Assembly (NCBI RefSeq): GCF_033807715.1
Contig: NC_084609.1
Coordinates: 33,871,350 to 33,935,349 of the forward strand
From: Cololabis saira
Lineage: Eukaryota > Chordata > Actinopteri > Beloniformes > Belonidae
Reading direction: 5' to 3'
Length of the DNA stretch: 64,000 bases
A program made the position numbers and the translations under genes. Position 1 is the stretch's first letter, and the number at the start of each line of letters is the position of its first letter. The notes beneath the pieces were generated by a model. The model made no database searches. It had not been told where the DNA came from and saw nothing but the letters and a program-made list of their open reading frames with translations. Below are positions 1 through 8,409 of the stretch, piece after piece.

Positions 1-700
1 TAAAAATGCGTTTTGATTAAATTTCTAGCGAGAAACATATATTTTACTTTCATAATATTCACTTAGTGAATGTACATAATCACTCGTTTGCCAGTTGTTG
101 CGAAGATCACGCCAGAATAAAGGCTGATTTATGGTTCCGTGTTACACCAACGCAGAGCCTACGGCGTAGGTTACGCGGCGACGCGCGCCGTACGCCGTAC
201 CCTACGCCGTACCCTACGCCGTAGGCTCTGCATCGATTTAACGCGGAACCATAAATCAGCTCCCAAGCCGGCAGCCGGCTGTACTCATCTCGAAATTTTC
301 TGAGCAAATTTCTTAACAGGCGTTATTTGGATAAACTGAGCCCAGGTTGGGGATCTTAACGGTTACTTTTACGCCTGAAAAAATATTAAAACTTAATAAA
401 GTGGCATATTAACAGTGCTACAGCTGAAATTAAAACAGCTTTTAGCTCTGGGATTCCTGATATGGTGTGACGTTTGTGCAAACGTAACTACGCAGTCGCT
501 TACGTACCCGAACGTAAACCACGCAGTGACGTAGCAAGCAGAATTTAGGGGTGGTGCTGAAAAGTAAGAGTAGTGGGTGTATTGGGACTGGGCCCTGGGA
601 AGATTTTAAGGGCCCTAAAAATTTGTGGCTTGATTTTTAGGGGTAGTGGTAGTGAGGAAGGGCTAGTGGTAGAAAGTAGGGGCTGTATTGGGATTGGCCC
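1..700 (-). mobile_element. Harbinger-like MITE, left part cut off by window edge
   Basis: The stretch is the reverse complement of the element at 11997-12723 and of the one at 54660-55600. It shares the block around positions 1-120, the CG-rich palindromic core (about 128-262) and the terminal sequence ending in GGGATTGGCCC at 700. No transposase is encoded. The complete copy at 12 kb has a 3-bp TTA target duplication, which suggests the PIF/Harbinger superfamily. The outer left end of this copy is outside the window. Confidence 0.7.
128..262. repeat. Palindromic CGTAGG cassette
   Basis: A foldback whose arms read GGCTGATTTATGGTTCCG and its complement, with several units of about 12 bp built on TACGCCGTA between them. 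Related cassettes occur near 12210-12290, 24740-24975, 53225-53320 and 55022-55172, both inside and outside the larger MITE. It therefore looks like a small mobile palindrome in its own right. Confidence 0.65.
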
Positions 701-886
701 AAAGTTTACCTGTGTATCCTTCACTGACTTCCTCTAATGTCTCTTCATTTAATTGATGACATGGCGGAAGATGTGGATGGGTAGGTTATCCAGAAAGTCA
801 AACTGGTCTGAAAACAAGACATATGACATGACATATTTAAAACAGGGTTGCAGCATACAATTATTGTATGTGGAATGTCATCTCTG

Positions 887-1688
887 TGTAACAGAGTTGA
901 AAAATCCCACTTTAATCATTTTTGTTTTCAAATTATATTTAGGGATTTTATTTATCATTTATTTATTTTGTTGAATGTTTGTGAATTTTATCTAAATTAG
1001 TTATTTTATTTTATTGTTATTTTTATTTGCGTATTTTGAGGAAACTGCCTTTTTGGCCCTACCCTTTTTTTTTACCTCCTGGGCTTCCGTATCTCTTTAC
1101 TTCAGCTCCTCAGTGCTGCGTTGCTCTGATGAGTGTAAGTTGTGTTGGGAACTGCTGCTGCTTTTCTTAAGAGATTTCTTTAAGAAATTATCCATATATG
1201 TTGATATTTTTGGCGCATGTTGTATACTTTAAATACTACTGATATTACGTGGCTGTTTTGTGTTGTTTTGATGATTTAATATGCTTTTTGTGGATGTTTT
1301 ATTTTCGCGCCCTTGGTGTACAGCGGCGGGCGGTAACCGGTTTAAACCAGTAGGTGGCAGTGTAAACCAGACGGCGCTGCAGAGCCTCGATCTGAGTGTT
1401 CACTTTCCCGTTTTTGTTTTGTTTGTTCAGGGAGCAGGAGTTTAAAAGAGGGTCCAGAAGACTTATTCTTGTGTTTTTCTGTCTTCTGCAGGTATGTTTC
1501 CTTTGTCAAATTAATTGTTTTTATTGTGTTTAAATTAGAGAGTGCTGCGTTGCTCTGATGAGTGGAGCAGGAGTTTAAAAGAGGGTCCAGAAGACTTATT
1601 CTTGTGTTTTTCTGTCTTCTGCAGAAATAAACGTAGCAAAACCTATTCATGACTCATCATTTGTTGCAACGGATCCAAACCTGTTACA
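887..1688 (+). repeat. 5' LTR
   Basis: The 802-bp LTR has TG...CA ends with an 8-bp inverted repeat. TATA-like TTTAAAAG occurs at 1441-1448 and again at 1574-1581. AATAAA is at 1626-1631. A 61-bp block is repeated exactly at 1431-1491 and 1564-1624; the first copy ends in a good splice donor (CAG|GTATGT). A 24-bp block is repeated at 1112-1135 and 1541-1564. A perfect CTCF-type core is at 1347-1361. Confidence 0.93.
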
Positions 1689-1689
1689 C

Positions 1690-1707
1690 TGGTGCCGTGA
1701 CCCTTTG
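1690..1707 (+). other. Primer-binding site
   Basis: One base after the 5' LTR comes TGGTGCCGTGACCCTTTG. The leading TGG is what the CCA end of a primer tRNA would pair with. I do not identify the tRNA. Confidence 0.6.
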
Positions 1708-1967
1708 GATCTTCAGATCAGCTTGATGCTCATCGCCGCGGATGCTGTGATGCTGTGCTGCTGTCCTGATCTGCGTTTCAGGATTATTGTATGGTCAGGT
1801 TTTGATGGACTGTAGATTTTGGCGTAGTGACATGACCTTATTTTATTATTTTTATTTCTTGCATTTGTGACTTTGCTTTCTGTGTTGACTGTTTCTGTGA
1901 AAAAAAAAAAAAAAAAAACACAACGCAAGTGCTTTTGAAAAAAAAAAAAACGGCAGCTAAGGTGAAT

Positions 1968-3440
1968 ATGGATGGGTTTAATACTTTTAACCTGTCAAAG
2001 GGTAGGGGTATTTGGCTAAATGATGTCCCTGTTAACAGAAATGTGGGACATACTCAGTTCATGGATGATGGTTGTACAGATACGGGGTTGGGTCAGAGCC
2101 CGGGTTGTACACCTGTTACTGGGTCCATGAGGGAGGGTCCCCATACTTCCACACCCGGCAGTGATATTAATGCCGTTCATCAGCTCACCAACATGATGGG
2201 GCAGTTAGGTGCTCAGATTGGTGAGTCCATTGTTACAAAGCTGATGTCAGCTGGTGTTCTGAATAATAGTAGTGTCCCTCAGACGTCTTCTGCCGCTCAG
2301 AACGCACACTGTGATGTTAGCGGTCTTCAACCTTCACAAATGACAGTTCATGTTAAATCTGACAAGGGGCTTCAGATGTTCAGAGGTGACAACGCTGACA
2401 AATTCTCGGTCCAGGACTGGATTGACATGACCAAGTCTCATCTCAGGAGACATGACATTCCTGTATATGACCAAGCTGAAGAGATTATGTGTTATCTGAT
2501 GGGCAAGGCAAAAGATGTTGTGAAGATTGCTCTGCGTAGTGATCCTACACTTGATGTTAAACAGAAACCTGAACTGATATTTGATGTCCTTCTCCACTAT
2601 TTCAGTGAGGCCCCCTCGTGTCTCCCACTCGCTGATTTCTATGCTACTCTGCCTAGACACAGAGAGAACCCAGTAGACTACTGGATAAGACTGAACAAGG
2701 CGGCAGACCTGGCTCTTGAGGGCCTGCACAGACGGGGCAAGCGGACGGAGAAGATGAGTGATGAAGTGGCTCTCATGTTTGTCAAACACTGCCCCGACCC
2801 AGAGCTGTCCTACATTCTCAAGTGTAAGCCAATTCATGAGTGGACTTCACGTGACGTTCAGGTGAGGATTGATGATTATCAGAGTGAGTTGAGGGCTAGT
2901 GGCAGGATCAGTGGGGCCATGCAACTAAAGAGCCATGTCACGTCCATCGCTTCTGAACAGTCTAGTTCACCATCCTCTAACCTGACGGCGTCTGAGTGGC
3001 AATATTCTCAAAATCCCCCAACTTCCTCTCTGCAAGCACACCATCATGTGTGTCGTCCTCCTTGCCCCTCTCCTGCACCTGCCCTGGCTCAGGATCAATT
3101 ACACCATGCCCTGGGCCATGCCTCTGTGCCTGCTGTGGCACAAAATCTCCAGCAGTCGGAGGAGAGACTTCTCGCTCGCATGGTCGACATGTTTCAGGAC
3201 ATGATGGAGAAGATGCAGCAACGCCATACTGCCCGTCCAATTCGTGGTGGGAGGTTCCAGCGTGGGCCCCGTGACAGACATCCTAGAGAGACGGGTTGTA
3301 GAGTCTGTAATGACTCGAGTCATACCACCAGTTCACACTGCATGTCTGAGAGACTCTGTTTTGCCTGTCACGCTCCTGGTCACACCAGACTGAACTGTCC
3401 TGCTGGTAACCCTTCCCTATCCAAGCCTGAGGGAAACTAG
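1968..3440 (+). CDS. gag: Gag polyprotein of the Gypsy element
   Basis: This is a 490-residue frame counted from the first in-frame ATG; A-rich sequence precedes it. It encodes the structural protein that would form the retrotransposon particle and bind its RNA. The middle third has the helical capsid-like pattern of retrotransposon Gag (for example the YWIRLNKAADLALEG stretch). Near the C-terminus (residues about 444-480) are two zinc-knuckle-like motifs: a variant C-X2-C-X4-H-X5-C followed by a canonical C-X2-C-X4-H-X4-C. The frame ends at TAG 3438-3440, directly behind a slippery heptamer, so pol is probably made by -1 frameshifting. No premature stop is present. Confidence 0.9.
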   Translation: MDGFNTFNLSKGRGIWLNDVPVNRNVGHTQFMDDGCTDTGLGQSPGCTPVTGSMREGPHTSTPGSDINAVHQLTNMMGQLGAQIGESIVTKLMSAGVLNNSSVPQTSSAAQNAHCDVSGLQPSQMTVHVKSDKGLQMFRGDNADKFSVQDWIDMTKSHLRRHDIPVYDQAEEIMCYLMGKAKDVVKIALRSDPTLDVKQKPELIFDVLLHYFSEAPSCLPLADFYATLPRHRENPVDYWIRLNKAADLALEGLHRRGKRTEKMSDEVALMFVKHCPDPELSYILKCKPIHEWTSRDVQVRIDDYQSELRASGRISGAMQLKSHVTSIASEQSSSPSSNLTASEWQYSQNPPTSSLQAHHHVCRPPCPSPAPALAQDQLHHALGHASVPAVAQNLQQSEERLLARMVDMFQDMMEKMQQRHTARPIRGGRFQRGPRDRHPRETGCRVCNDSSHTTSSHCMSERLCFACHAPGHTRLNCPAGNPSLSKPEGN

Positions 3441-3492
3441 CCGACCTGTGTTTGGAGGGAGGCAATACAGGTCACACTACAAACTCCCAAAC
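3431..3492 (+). promoter_or_regulatory. Candidate -1 ribosomal frameshift signal, gag to pol
   Basis: In the gag frame positions 3431-3437 read G GGA AAC, a canonical X XXY YYZ slippery heptamer, and the gag stop TAG follows at once. The pol frame is open from 3431, just after a TGA at 3428-3430. Five bases after the heptamer, GACCTGT (3443-3449) can pair perfectly with ACAGGTC (3467-3473). The loop sequence GTTTGGAGGG can pair with CTCCCAAAC (3484-3492), which would make an H-type pseudoknot. The heptamer and the pairings are read directly; function is inferred. Confidence 0.75.
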
Positions 3493-6166
3493 TGATGACA
3501 TGTCTGATGCAGAGACGATTTACACATCTCTAAGAGGCTCCGGTAGTGATGCTGACATTGTGTTTCAGAATATTCACAGAGTTGGCAGTAGTGACAGCCT
3601 TTTCTACACGCCTGTGGCAATGAATGGGACATTGGTGATGGGAGGAATGTTGGACAGTGGTTCTATGGCATGCAGTATCAGTGAAGTAGCTGAGATTAAA
3701 TTGAGAGAGGCTGGGGTAATATCTGACCAAAAACGGATTAATGTGGATGTGGTGCTTGTGGGATGTGGAGGACTTCGCGTTAAACCGAAGTGTGTTTTTG
3801 ATGTGGAGATGGAAGTGTATGGCTGTAAAATGTTAGTCCCCACACTTGTTGTTCCAGGACAACATGATGAACTGATTCTGGGGACTAATGTGATAAAACA
3901 CGTCCTGCGTAAGTCTAAGCAGTGTGAGTCATACTGGAAGACAATGTCGGGCCCCTGTCCATCCAGAGACACAGAGGTTGAGCGTTTCCTGTCTATGCTC
4001 TCGGGTTTGAGCCCCTGGAGGGGTGATGATATTCCTGACAGGATTGGCACAGTCAAGTGTAATTCAGCCACCTGCCTTGAGCCTGGCCGCGAATATCTCA
4101 TCTGGGGAAAACTGCCGAAGAACACTGCTGTTTCTCCGGGTAGCACTGTTATGACGGAGCTCACGTCTTCTCGTTCAGCTCCCAGAGGTGTTCTGGTTGC
4201 AAAGATTGTAACTCCGCTGTGGGGTGATCGGTGGGTTCCGCTAAAGCTCATCAATACATCTGACAGACCGGTACTGCTGAGACGCAATGCAAAGCTGGCT
4301 GATGTCTACCCCTGTGTGGCTCTTGAGGACATGGATGTTGCTGAACGCTCGCAGGTCCCCCTGGTCAGCTGTCCCATGTCAGTTGTACCAGCTGCTGCTG
4401 GTGTGAACTCTCCCCAGGACAAGCTTAGTTCAATCGGGCTTGGTACTGTTGACATTGGGTCATGTGAAGTGTCGGAGGACTGTAAGGGGAGGTTAGCTGA
4501 CCTTGTTTTGCAATATGAGGATGTCTTTTCACGCCACCATCTGGATTGTGGGGAGGCAAAGGGCTTTGTACACCGCATACACCTGTCGGACAGCAAACCG
4601 TTCAGGCTCCCATACAGGAGAGTGCCCCCCAGCCAGTACCATAAGTTACGTCAGGTGCTTACTGAGATGGAGGAAAGGGAGATCATCAGGAAGTCGACCA
4701 GTGAGTATGCATCACCATTGGTGCTTGTATGGAAGAAAAATGGGGATCTCCGCATCTGCACGGACTTTCGCTGGTTGAACAAAAGGACCTTTAAGGATGC
4801 TCATCCCCTCCCCCATCAAGCTGATTGTTTGGCTGCACTGGGGGGCAACTGTCTTTTCAGCACGATGGATTTGACCTCTGGCTTCTACAACATGCCGCTC
4901 CACGAGGATGACAGGAAGTACTCAGGCTTTACCACTCCTATGGGCCTTTATGAGTACAACCGTCTGCCACAGGGCCTCTGCAACAGCCCTGGGAGCTTTA
5001 TGCGCATGATGACCAGCATTTTTGGGGACCAAAACTATCTGAGCCTGCTATGTTACTTAGATGATTTGCTGGTGTTTGCATCTGACGAAGAGACTGCTTT
5101 GGTGCGCCTAGAAATGGTTTTTGACAGGCTGCGTGGCAATAACTTGAAGTTGGCTCCCAAAAAGTGCTTCTTCCTCAGGAGGTCGGTGAAGTTTCTGGGC
5201 CACGTTGTGGATGAGAGGGGTGTTTCGACCGATCCCAGTAAGGTCGAAAGCATCGCCAACATGACAAGTGCTGACCTCATGGAGCCTGATGGTGTGACTC
5301 CATCCCAGAAACGAGTGAGGTCCTTTTTAGGGATGGTTAATTACTATCAGCACTTTGTGCCCGGATACTCTGCGAGCGCCAAGCCGCTCTTTGATCTGTT
5401 GAAGGGTGCGAAGAGGAAGAGCGGCCGTCACAAAACCAGAATGTCCAGCAGGAAACTGTTTGCATCTGACTGGACTTCAGAACAGCAGCAGGCTTTTGAA
5501 AGCCTGAAGACTTCGTTGGTTCACAGTGTTGTTTTGGCTCACCCTGACTTCGGCCGCCCCTTCATGTTGTCAACTGATGCATCTCTGGATGGAATAGGAG
5601 CTGTTTTATCTCAGGTTCAGGAGGGTGAAACACGAGCGAGACCCATTGCTTTTGCTAGCAAGTCATTATCTCAATCTCAAAAGAACTATCCAGCTCACCG
5701 TTTAGAATTTCTGGCTCTGAAGTGGTCAGTCTGCGACAAGTTCAGTCACTGGCTGAAAGGCAACAAATTCACGGTATGGACAGACAATAACCCGTTGACT
5801 CACATTCTGACAAAACCAAAGCTGGACTGTTGTGAGCAGCGCTGGGTGGCCAAGTTGGCAAGCTATGACTTTGACATTAAGTATGTCCCAGGTCAGCAAA
5901 ATGTCGTGGCTGATGCTTTGAGTCGCACGCCGTTTGTCAGGGAGAGTGTTGGCCATAGATTGCTCGCTGAGCCATATACAGGTCTGCTCGCTGCTGTCAA
6001 GGATGTGTCATCTACGTCGGTTCAGAACGCTTTCCGTTCATCCTGTGGCCGCAATAACACATCTCCAGTGAGTGAAATATGCCCAGTCCTCATGCAGCCC
6101 ACTTCTCATGCAAGCTCAGTCTGTTGCGCTGGAGGATGTGTCTGCTGTACTTCAGTCGCACATTGA
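3431..6166 (+). CDS. pol: Pol part 1: protease, reverse transcriptase, RNase H
   Basis: This frame lies -1 relative to gag and is about 911 codons long. The aspartic protease motif LDSGS is near 3650-3664. The RT has the VLVWKKNGDLRICTDFR block, the LPQGLCNSPGSF block, and the catalytic YLDD at 5054-5065. RNase H follows with STDASLDG (near 5572) and TDNNPLTHI (near 5780). These parts would process the polyprotein, copy the RNA into DNA and remove the RNA strand. The frame stops at TGA 6164-6166 before the integrase, which continues in another frame. No start codon is needed if it is translated by frameshifting from gag. Confidence 0.9.
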   Translation, partial: GKLADLCLEGGNTGHTTNSQTDDMSDAETIYTSLRGSGSDADIVFQNIHRVGSSDSLFYTPVAMNGTLVMGGMLDSGSMACSISEVAEIKLREAGVISDQKRINVDVVLVGCGGLRVKPKCVFDVEMEVYGCKMLVPTLVVPGQHDELILGTNVIKHVLRKSKQCESYWKTMSGPCPSRDTEVERFLSMLSGLSPWRGDDIPDRIGTVKCNSATCLEPGREYLIWGKLPKNTAVSPGSTVMTELTSSRSAPRGVLVAKIVTPLWGDRWVPLKLINTSDRPVLLRRNAKLADVYPCVALEDMDVAERSQVPLVSCPMSVVPAAAGVNSPQDKLSSIGLGTVDIGSCEVSEDCKGRLADLVLQYEDVFSRHHLDCGEAKGFVHRIHLSDSKPFRLPYRRVPPSQYHKLRQVLTEMEEREIIRKSTSEYASPLVLVWKKNGDLRICTDFRWLNKRTFKDAHPLPHQADCLAALGGNCLFSTMDLTSGFYNMPLHEDDRKYSGFTTPMGLYEYNRLPQGLCNSPGSFMRMMTSIFGDQNYLSLLCYLDDLLVFASDEETALVRLEMVFDRLRGNNLKLAPKKCFFLRRSVKFLGHVVDERGVSTDPSKVESIANMTSADLMEPDGVTPSQKRVRSFLGMVNYYQHFVPGYSASAKPLFDLLKGAKRKSGRHKTRMSSRKLFASDWTSEQQQAFESLKTSLVHSVVLAHPDFGRPFMLSTDASLDGIGAVLSQVQEGETRARPIAFASKSLSQSQKNYPAHRLEFLALKWSVCDKFSHWLKGNKFTVWTDNNPLTHILTKPKLDCCEQRWVAKLASYDFDIKYVPGQQNVVADALSRTPFVRESVGHRLLAEPYTGLLAAVKDVSSTSVQNAFRSSCGRNNTSPVSEICPVLMQPTSHASSVCCAGGCVCCTSVAH

Positions 6167-8093
6167 GTGGGATGCTGGTCCACGAACTCGGGCTGTAGCA
6201 GTGTTGCAGTTCCTACCTCAGCTGGTTCAAACTGGACATGACGCCTTGCCTGCCTACACTGAGGGGGACCTCCGTGATAAGCAGTTGGAGGATGGATGTC
6301 TCTCGCGTGTTCTGTTCTATGTTGAGAGGCATCGGAGGCCTTCGAGGAGAGAAAGGTTTAAAGAGTCTGTCTCTGTCACTAGATACCTTAAACACTGGGA
6401 TAGGCTCACTGTGATTGATGGTGTGCTGTACAGGGTTTCGAGGGACCAGAAAACCAGAGCAAAGCGCTTCCAGTATGTTGTCCCTGACTCGCTGAAGACT
6501 GAGGTTTTGCAGGGTGTTCATGACAAAGCTGGACATCAAGCCCAGTTCAGAACCCTTAGCTTAACTAGACAGAGGTTTTTCTGGCCGAACCTCGACAGGG
6601 ATGTGAAAGATTATGTCCGTCATTGTCAGCGATGTGTTGTTAGCAAGACTGTTGAGCCTGAGGGGCGGGCTCCGCTAGAGAGCATTACATCAACAAGACC
6701 GCTGGAGCTTGTCTGTATAGACTTTTGGTCTGCCGAAGACTCCAGAAACAGATCTGTCGATGTTTTGGTGGTAACAGACCATTTCACGAGGATGGCTCAG
6801 GCGTTTCAATGCAGAGACCAGACAGCTAAACAAGTGGCGAGGGTTCTTTGGGACCGGTATTTCTGTGTCTTTGGATTCCCGGAAAGAATTCATAGTGACC
6901 AGGGTGCTAACTTTGAGAGTCAGCTGCTGAGTGAGCTTCTCAGGGTTTCTGGTGTCAAGAAATCTCACACGACCCCCTACCATCCAATGGGAAACGGGAG
7001 TGTTGAGAGGTTCAATCGGACCCTGGGTGGCATGATCCGTGCTTTGCGTCCTGAAGAGAAAGCTGACTGGCCACGACGTTTGCAGACTCTGACATTCGTT
7101 TACAATTGTACAGCTCATGAGACGACGGGGTACCCCCCCTTTTACCTCATGTTCGGTCGTGTCCCCCGCTTGCCGGTAGATGTCATCTTCCGTGCTGTCC
7201 TCCATGATTCTGCTGTGACATGTTATGAGAAGTACGTGGCACGCCTCACCGACGATTTGAAAGCAGCGGTGGTGATTGCTCAGGAACATGCTACAAAAGA
7301 GCAGAACAGACAGGCCCGCCTGTACAACAGGGCAGTGAAGGGATCTAAGGTTGAGATCGGTGACAAAGTGCTCTTGGCCAACAGGACGGAGAGAGGAAAA
7401 AGGAAGCTTGCTGATCGGTGGGAGTCGACCATCTACACTGTTGTGGATGTGAACTCAGGGACACATACATACAGGATCCGTGATGCAGTTAATGGACGGG
7501 AGAAGGTGGTTCACAGGAACCTACTGATGCTGGCCAATTTCCTCCCTGTGGGGGATGCTGTTGTAATGTCTGACCTTGCCTCATCCACGCCTAACACAGA
7601 ATCCTCAGTTCCCGGTACTTCTGACATTGGAGGGACGGGAGAGGCCCTGCTTGGGACTGGGAGCGTGGTTCTTGCTGGGGCTAGTAACTGTCTTGACACT
7701 GAGATTGGCCAAAGCTCACCTGTGGCTGTGGAGGACAGCAAAGCTCTCTTGGCGGACCTGGGGTCTGTGGACTCTGAGGGGAGGACGATTGATTGGATTA
7801 CACAGTTATCAGCGCCTAGTTTTTCAGACTTGACTAGTTTGACCCCTGACCCTAAGGACTCCTCAGTCTCGCCTGTGGACGAATTGACTGTTCAATCCGA
7901 GACTGCGCCGGCAGCTGTGAGACAATCAGACTCTATTCTTGACACTGTGACCATGACAGACGCTACATCAGACACTCTGCGCACTGTTGACCAGACCTCA
8001 CAGACACAGGTCAGGTCTAGAGTTGGCCGTTTAGTCAAGCCTGTGAATAGACTCATACAAACTATGTCCAGACAGGATGTTGTTCAGGACTAG
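6072..8093 (+). CDS. pol: Pol part 2: integrase
   Basis: This frame is open from 6072, after a TGA at 6069-6071, to TAG 8091-8093. It overlaps pol part 1 by 95 bases and is shifted +1 relative to it. It has the HHCC zinc-binding domain (about 6516-6640; CQRCVVSK at its end). It also has the DDE core: D in CIDFW near 6720, D in HSDQGANF near 6897, E in VERFN near 7006. Near 7435 is a GPY/F-like module. The last 180 or so residues are low-complexity Ser/Thr/Asp-rich. The frame change may be a single-base indel in this copy, or an unusual second recoding site; no in-frame ATG is obvious at its beginning. Confidence 0.88.
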   Translation: MKYAQSSCSPLLMQAQSVALEDVSAVLQSHIEWDAGPRTRAVAVLQFLPQLVQTGHDALPAYTEGDLRDKQLEDGCLSRVLFYVERHRRPSRRERFKESVSVTRYLKHWDRLTVIDGVLYRVSRDQKTRAKRFQYVVPDSLKTEVLQGVHDKAGHQAQFRTLSLTRQRFFWPNLDRDVKDYVRHCQRCVVSKTVEPEGRAPLESITSTRPLELVCIDFWSAEDSRNRSVDVLVVTDHFTRMAQAFQCRDQTAKQVARVLWDRYFCVFGFPERIHSDQGANFESQLLSELLRVSGVKKSHTTPYHPMGNGSVERFNRTLGGMIRALRPEEKADWPRRLQTLTFVYNCTAHETTGYPPFYLMFGRVPRLPVDVIFRAVLHDSAVTCYEKYVARLTDDLKAAVVIAQEHATKEQNRQARLYNRAVKGSKVEIGDKVLLANRTERGKRKLADRWESTIYTVVDVNSGTHTYRIRDAVNGREKVVHRNLLMLANFLPVGDAVVMSDLASSTPNTESSVPGTSDIGGTGEALLGTGSVVLAGASNCLDTEIGQSSPVAVEDSKALLADLGSVDSEGRTIDWITQLSAPSFSDLTSLTPDPKDSSVSPVDELTVQSETAPAAVRQSDSILDTVTMTDATSDTLRTVDQTSQTQVRSRVGRLVKPVNRLIQTMSRQDVVQD

Positions 8094-8398
8094 TTCAATG
8101 TTAAAGATGTTTGCAACTCTGTGTTCCGGACCTTTAATGACTGAAGCCTGATTCCATAGGCTTAGGTTTTTGTTTTCTTTTCTACATTGTGCGGTTGGGT
8201 CTGGTGGGGTGTACAAGGCACCCTGTTGCCAGTTGTTGGATTGAGGGTTAAGCGCTGCTCTCATACCACTTCATCCTTTTGGGATACATTCAGTGTTGGT
8301 TTCTTCTTGAAGTTGACCCTTTGTGTTGTGTACTGTACGTTTGTAATGTTTTCCGTGCTGGATACTTTGTATCTGCTGGTAAATTTTGATAAAATTCA

Positions 8399-8409
8399 GT
8401 GGGGGTGGA
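8399..8409 (+). other. Polypurine tract
   Basis: GTGGGGGTGGA lies immediately before the 3' LTR, where plus-strand DNA synthesis is primed in LTR elements. Confidence 0.75.

Noticed and set aside
1014..1650. Short frames in the LTRs (72 and 102 residues), possibly accessory genes
   Set aside because: They occur identically in both LTRs, overlap the promoter and poly(A) signals, and match no protein I know.
3604..4287. 227-residue minus-strand frame inside pol
   Set aside because: It is a shadow of the protease-RT frame, with no family resemblance.
6072..8093. Integrase frame as a domesticated host gene (GIN1-like)
   Set aside because: It lies between LTRs in a complete, young element with gag and RT.
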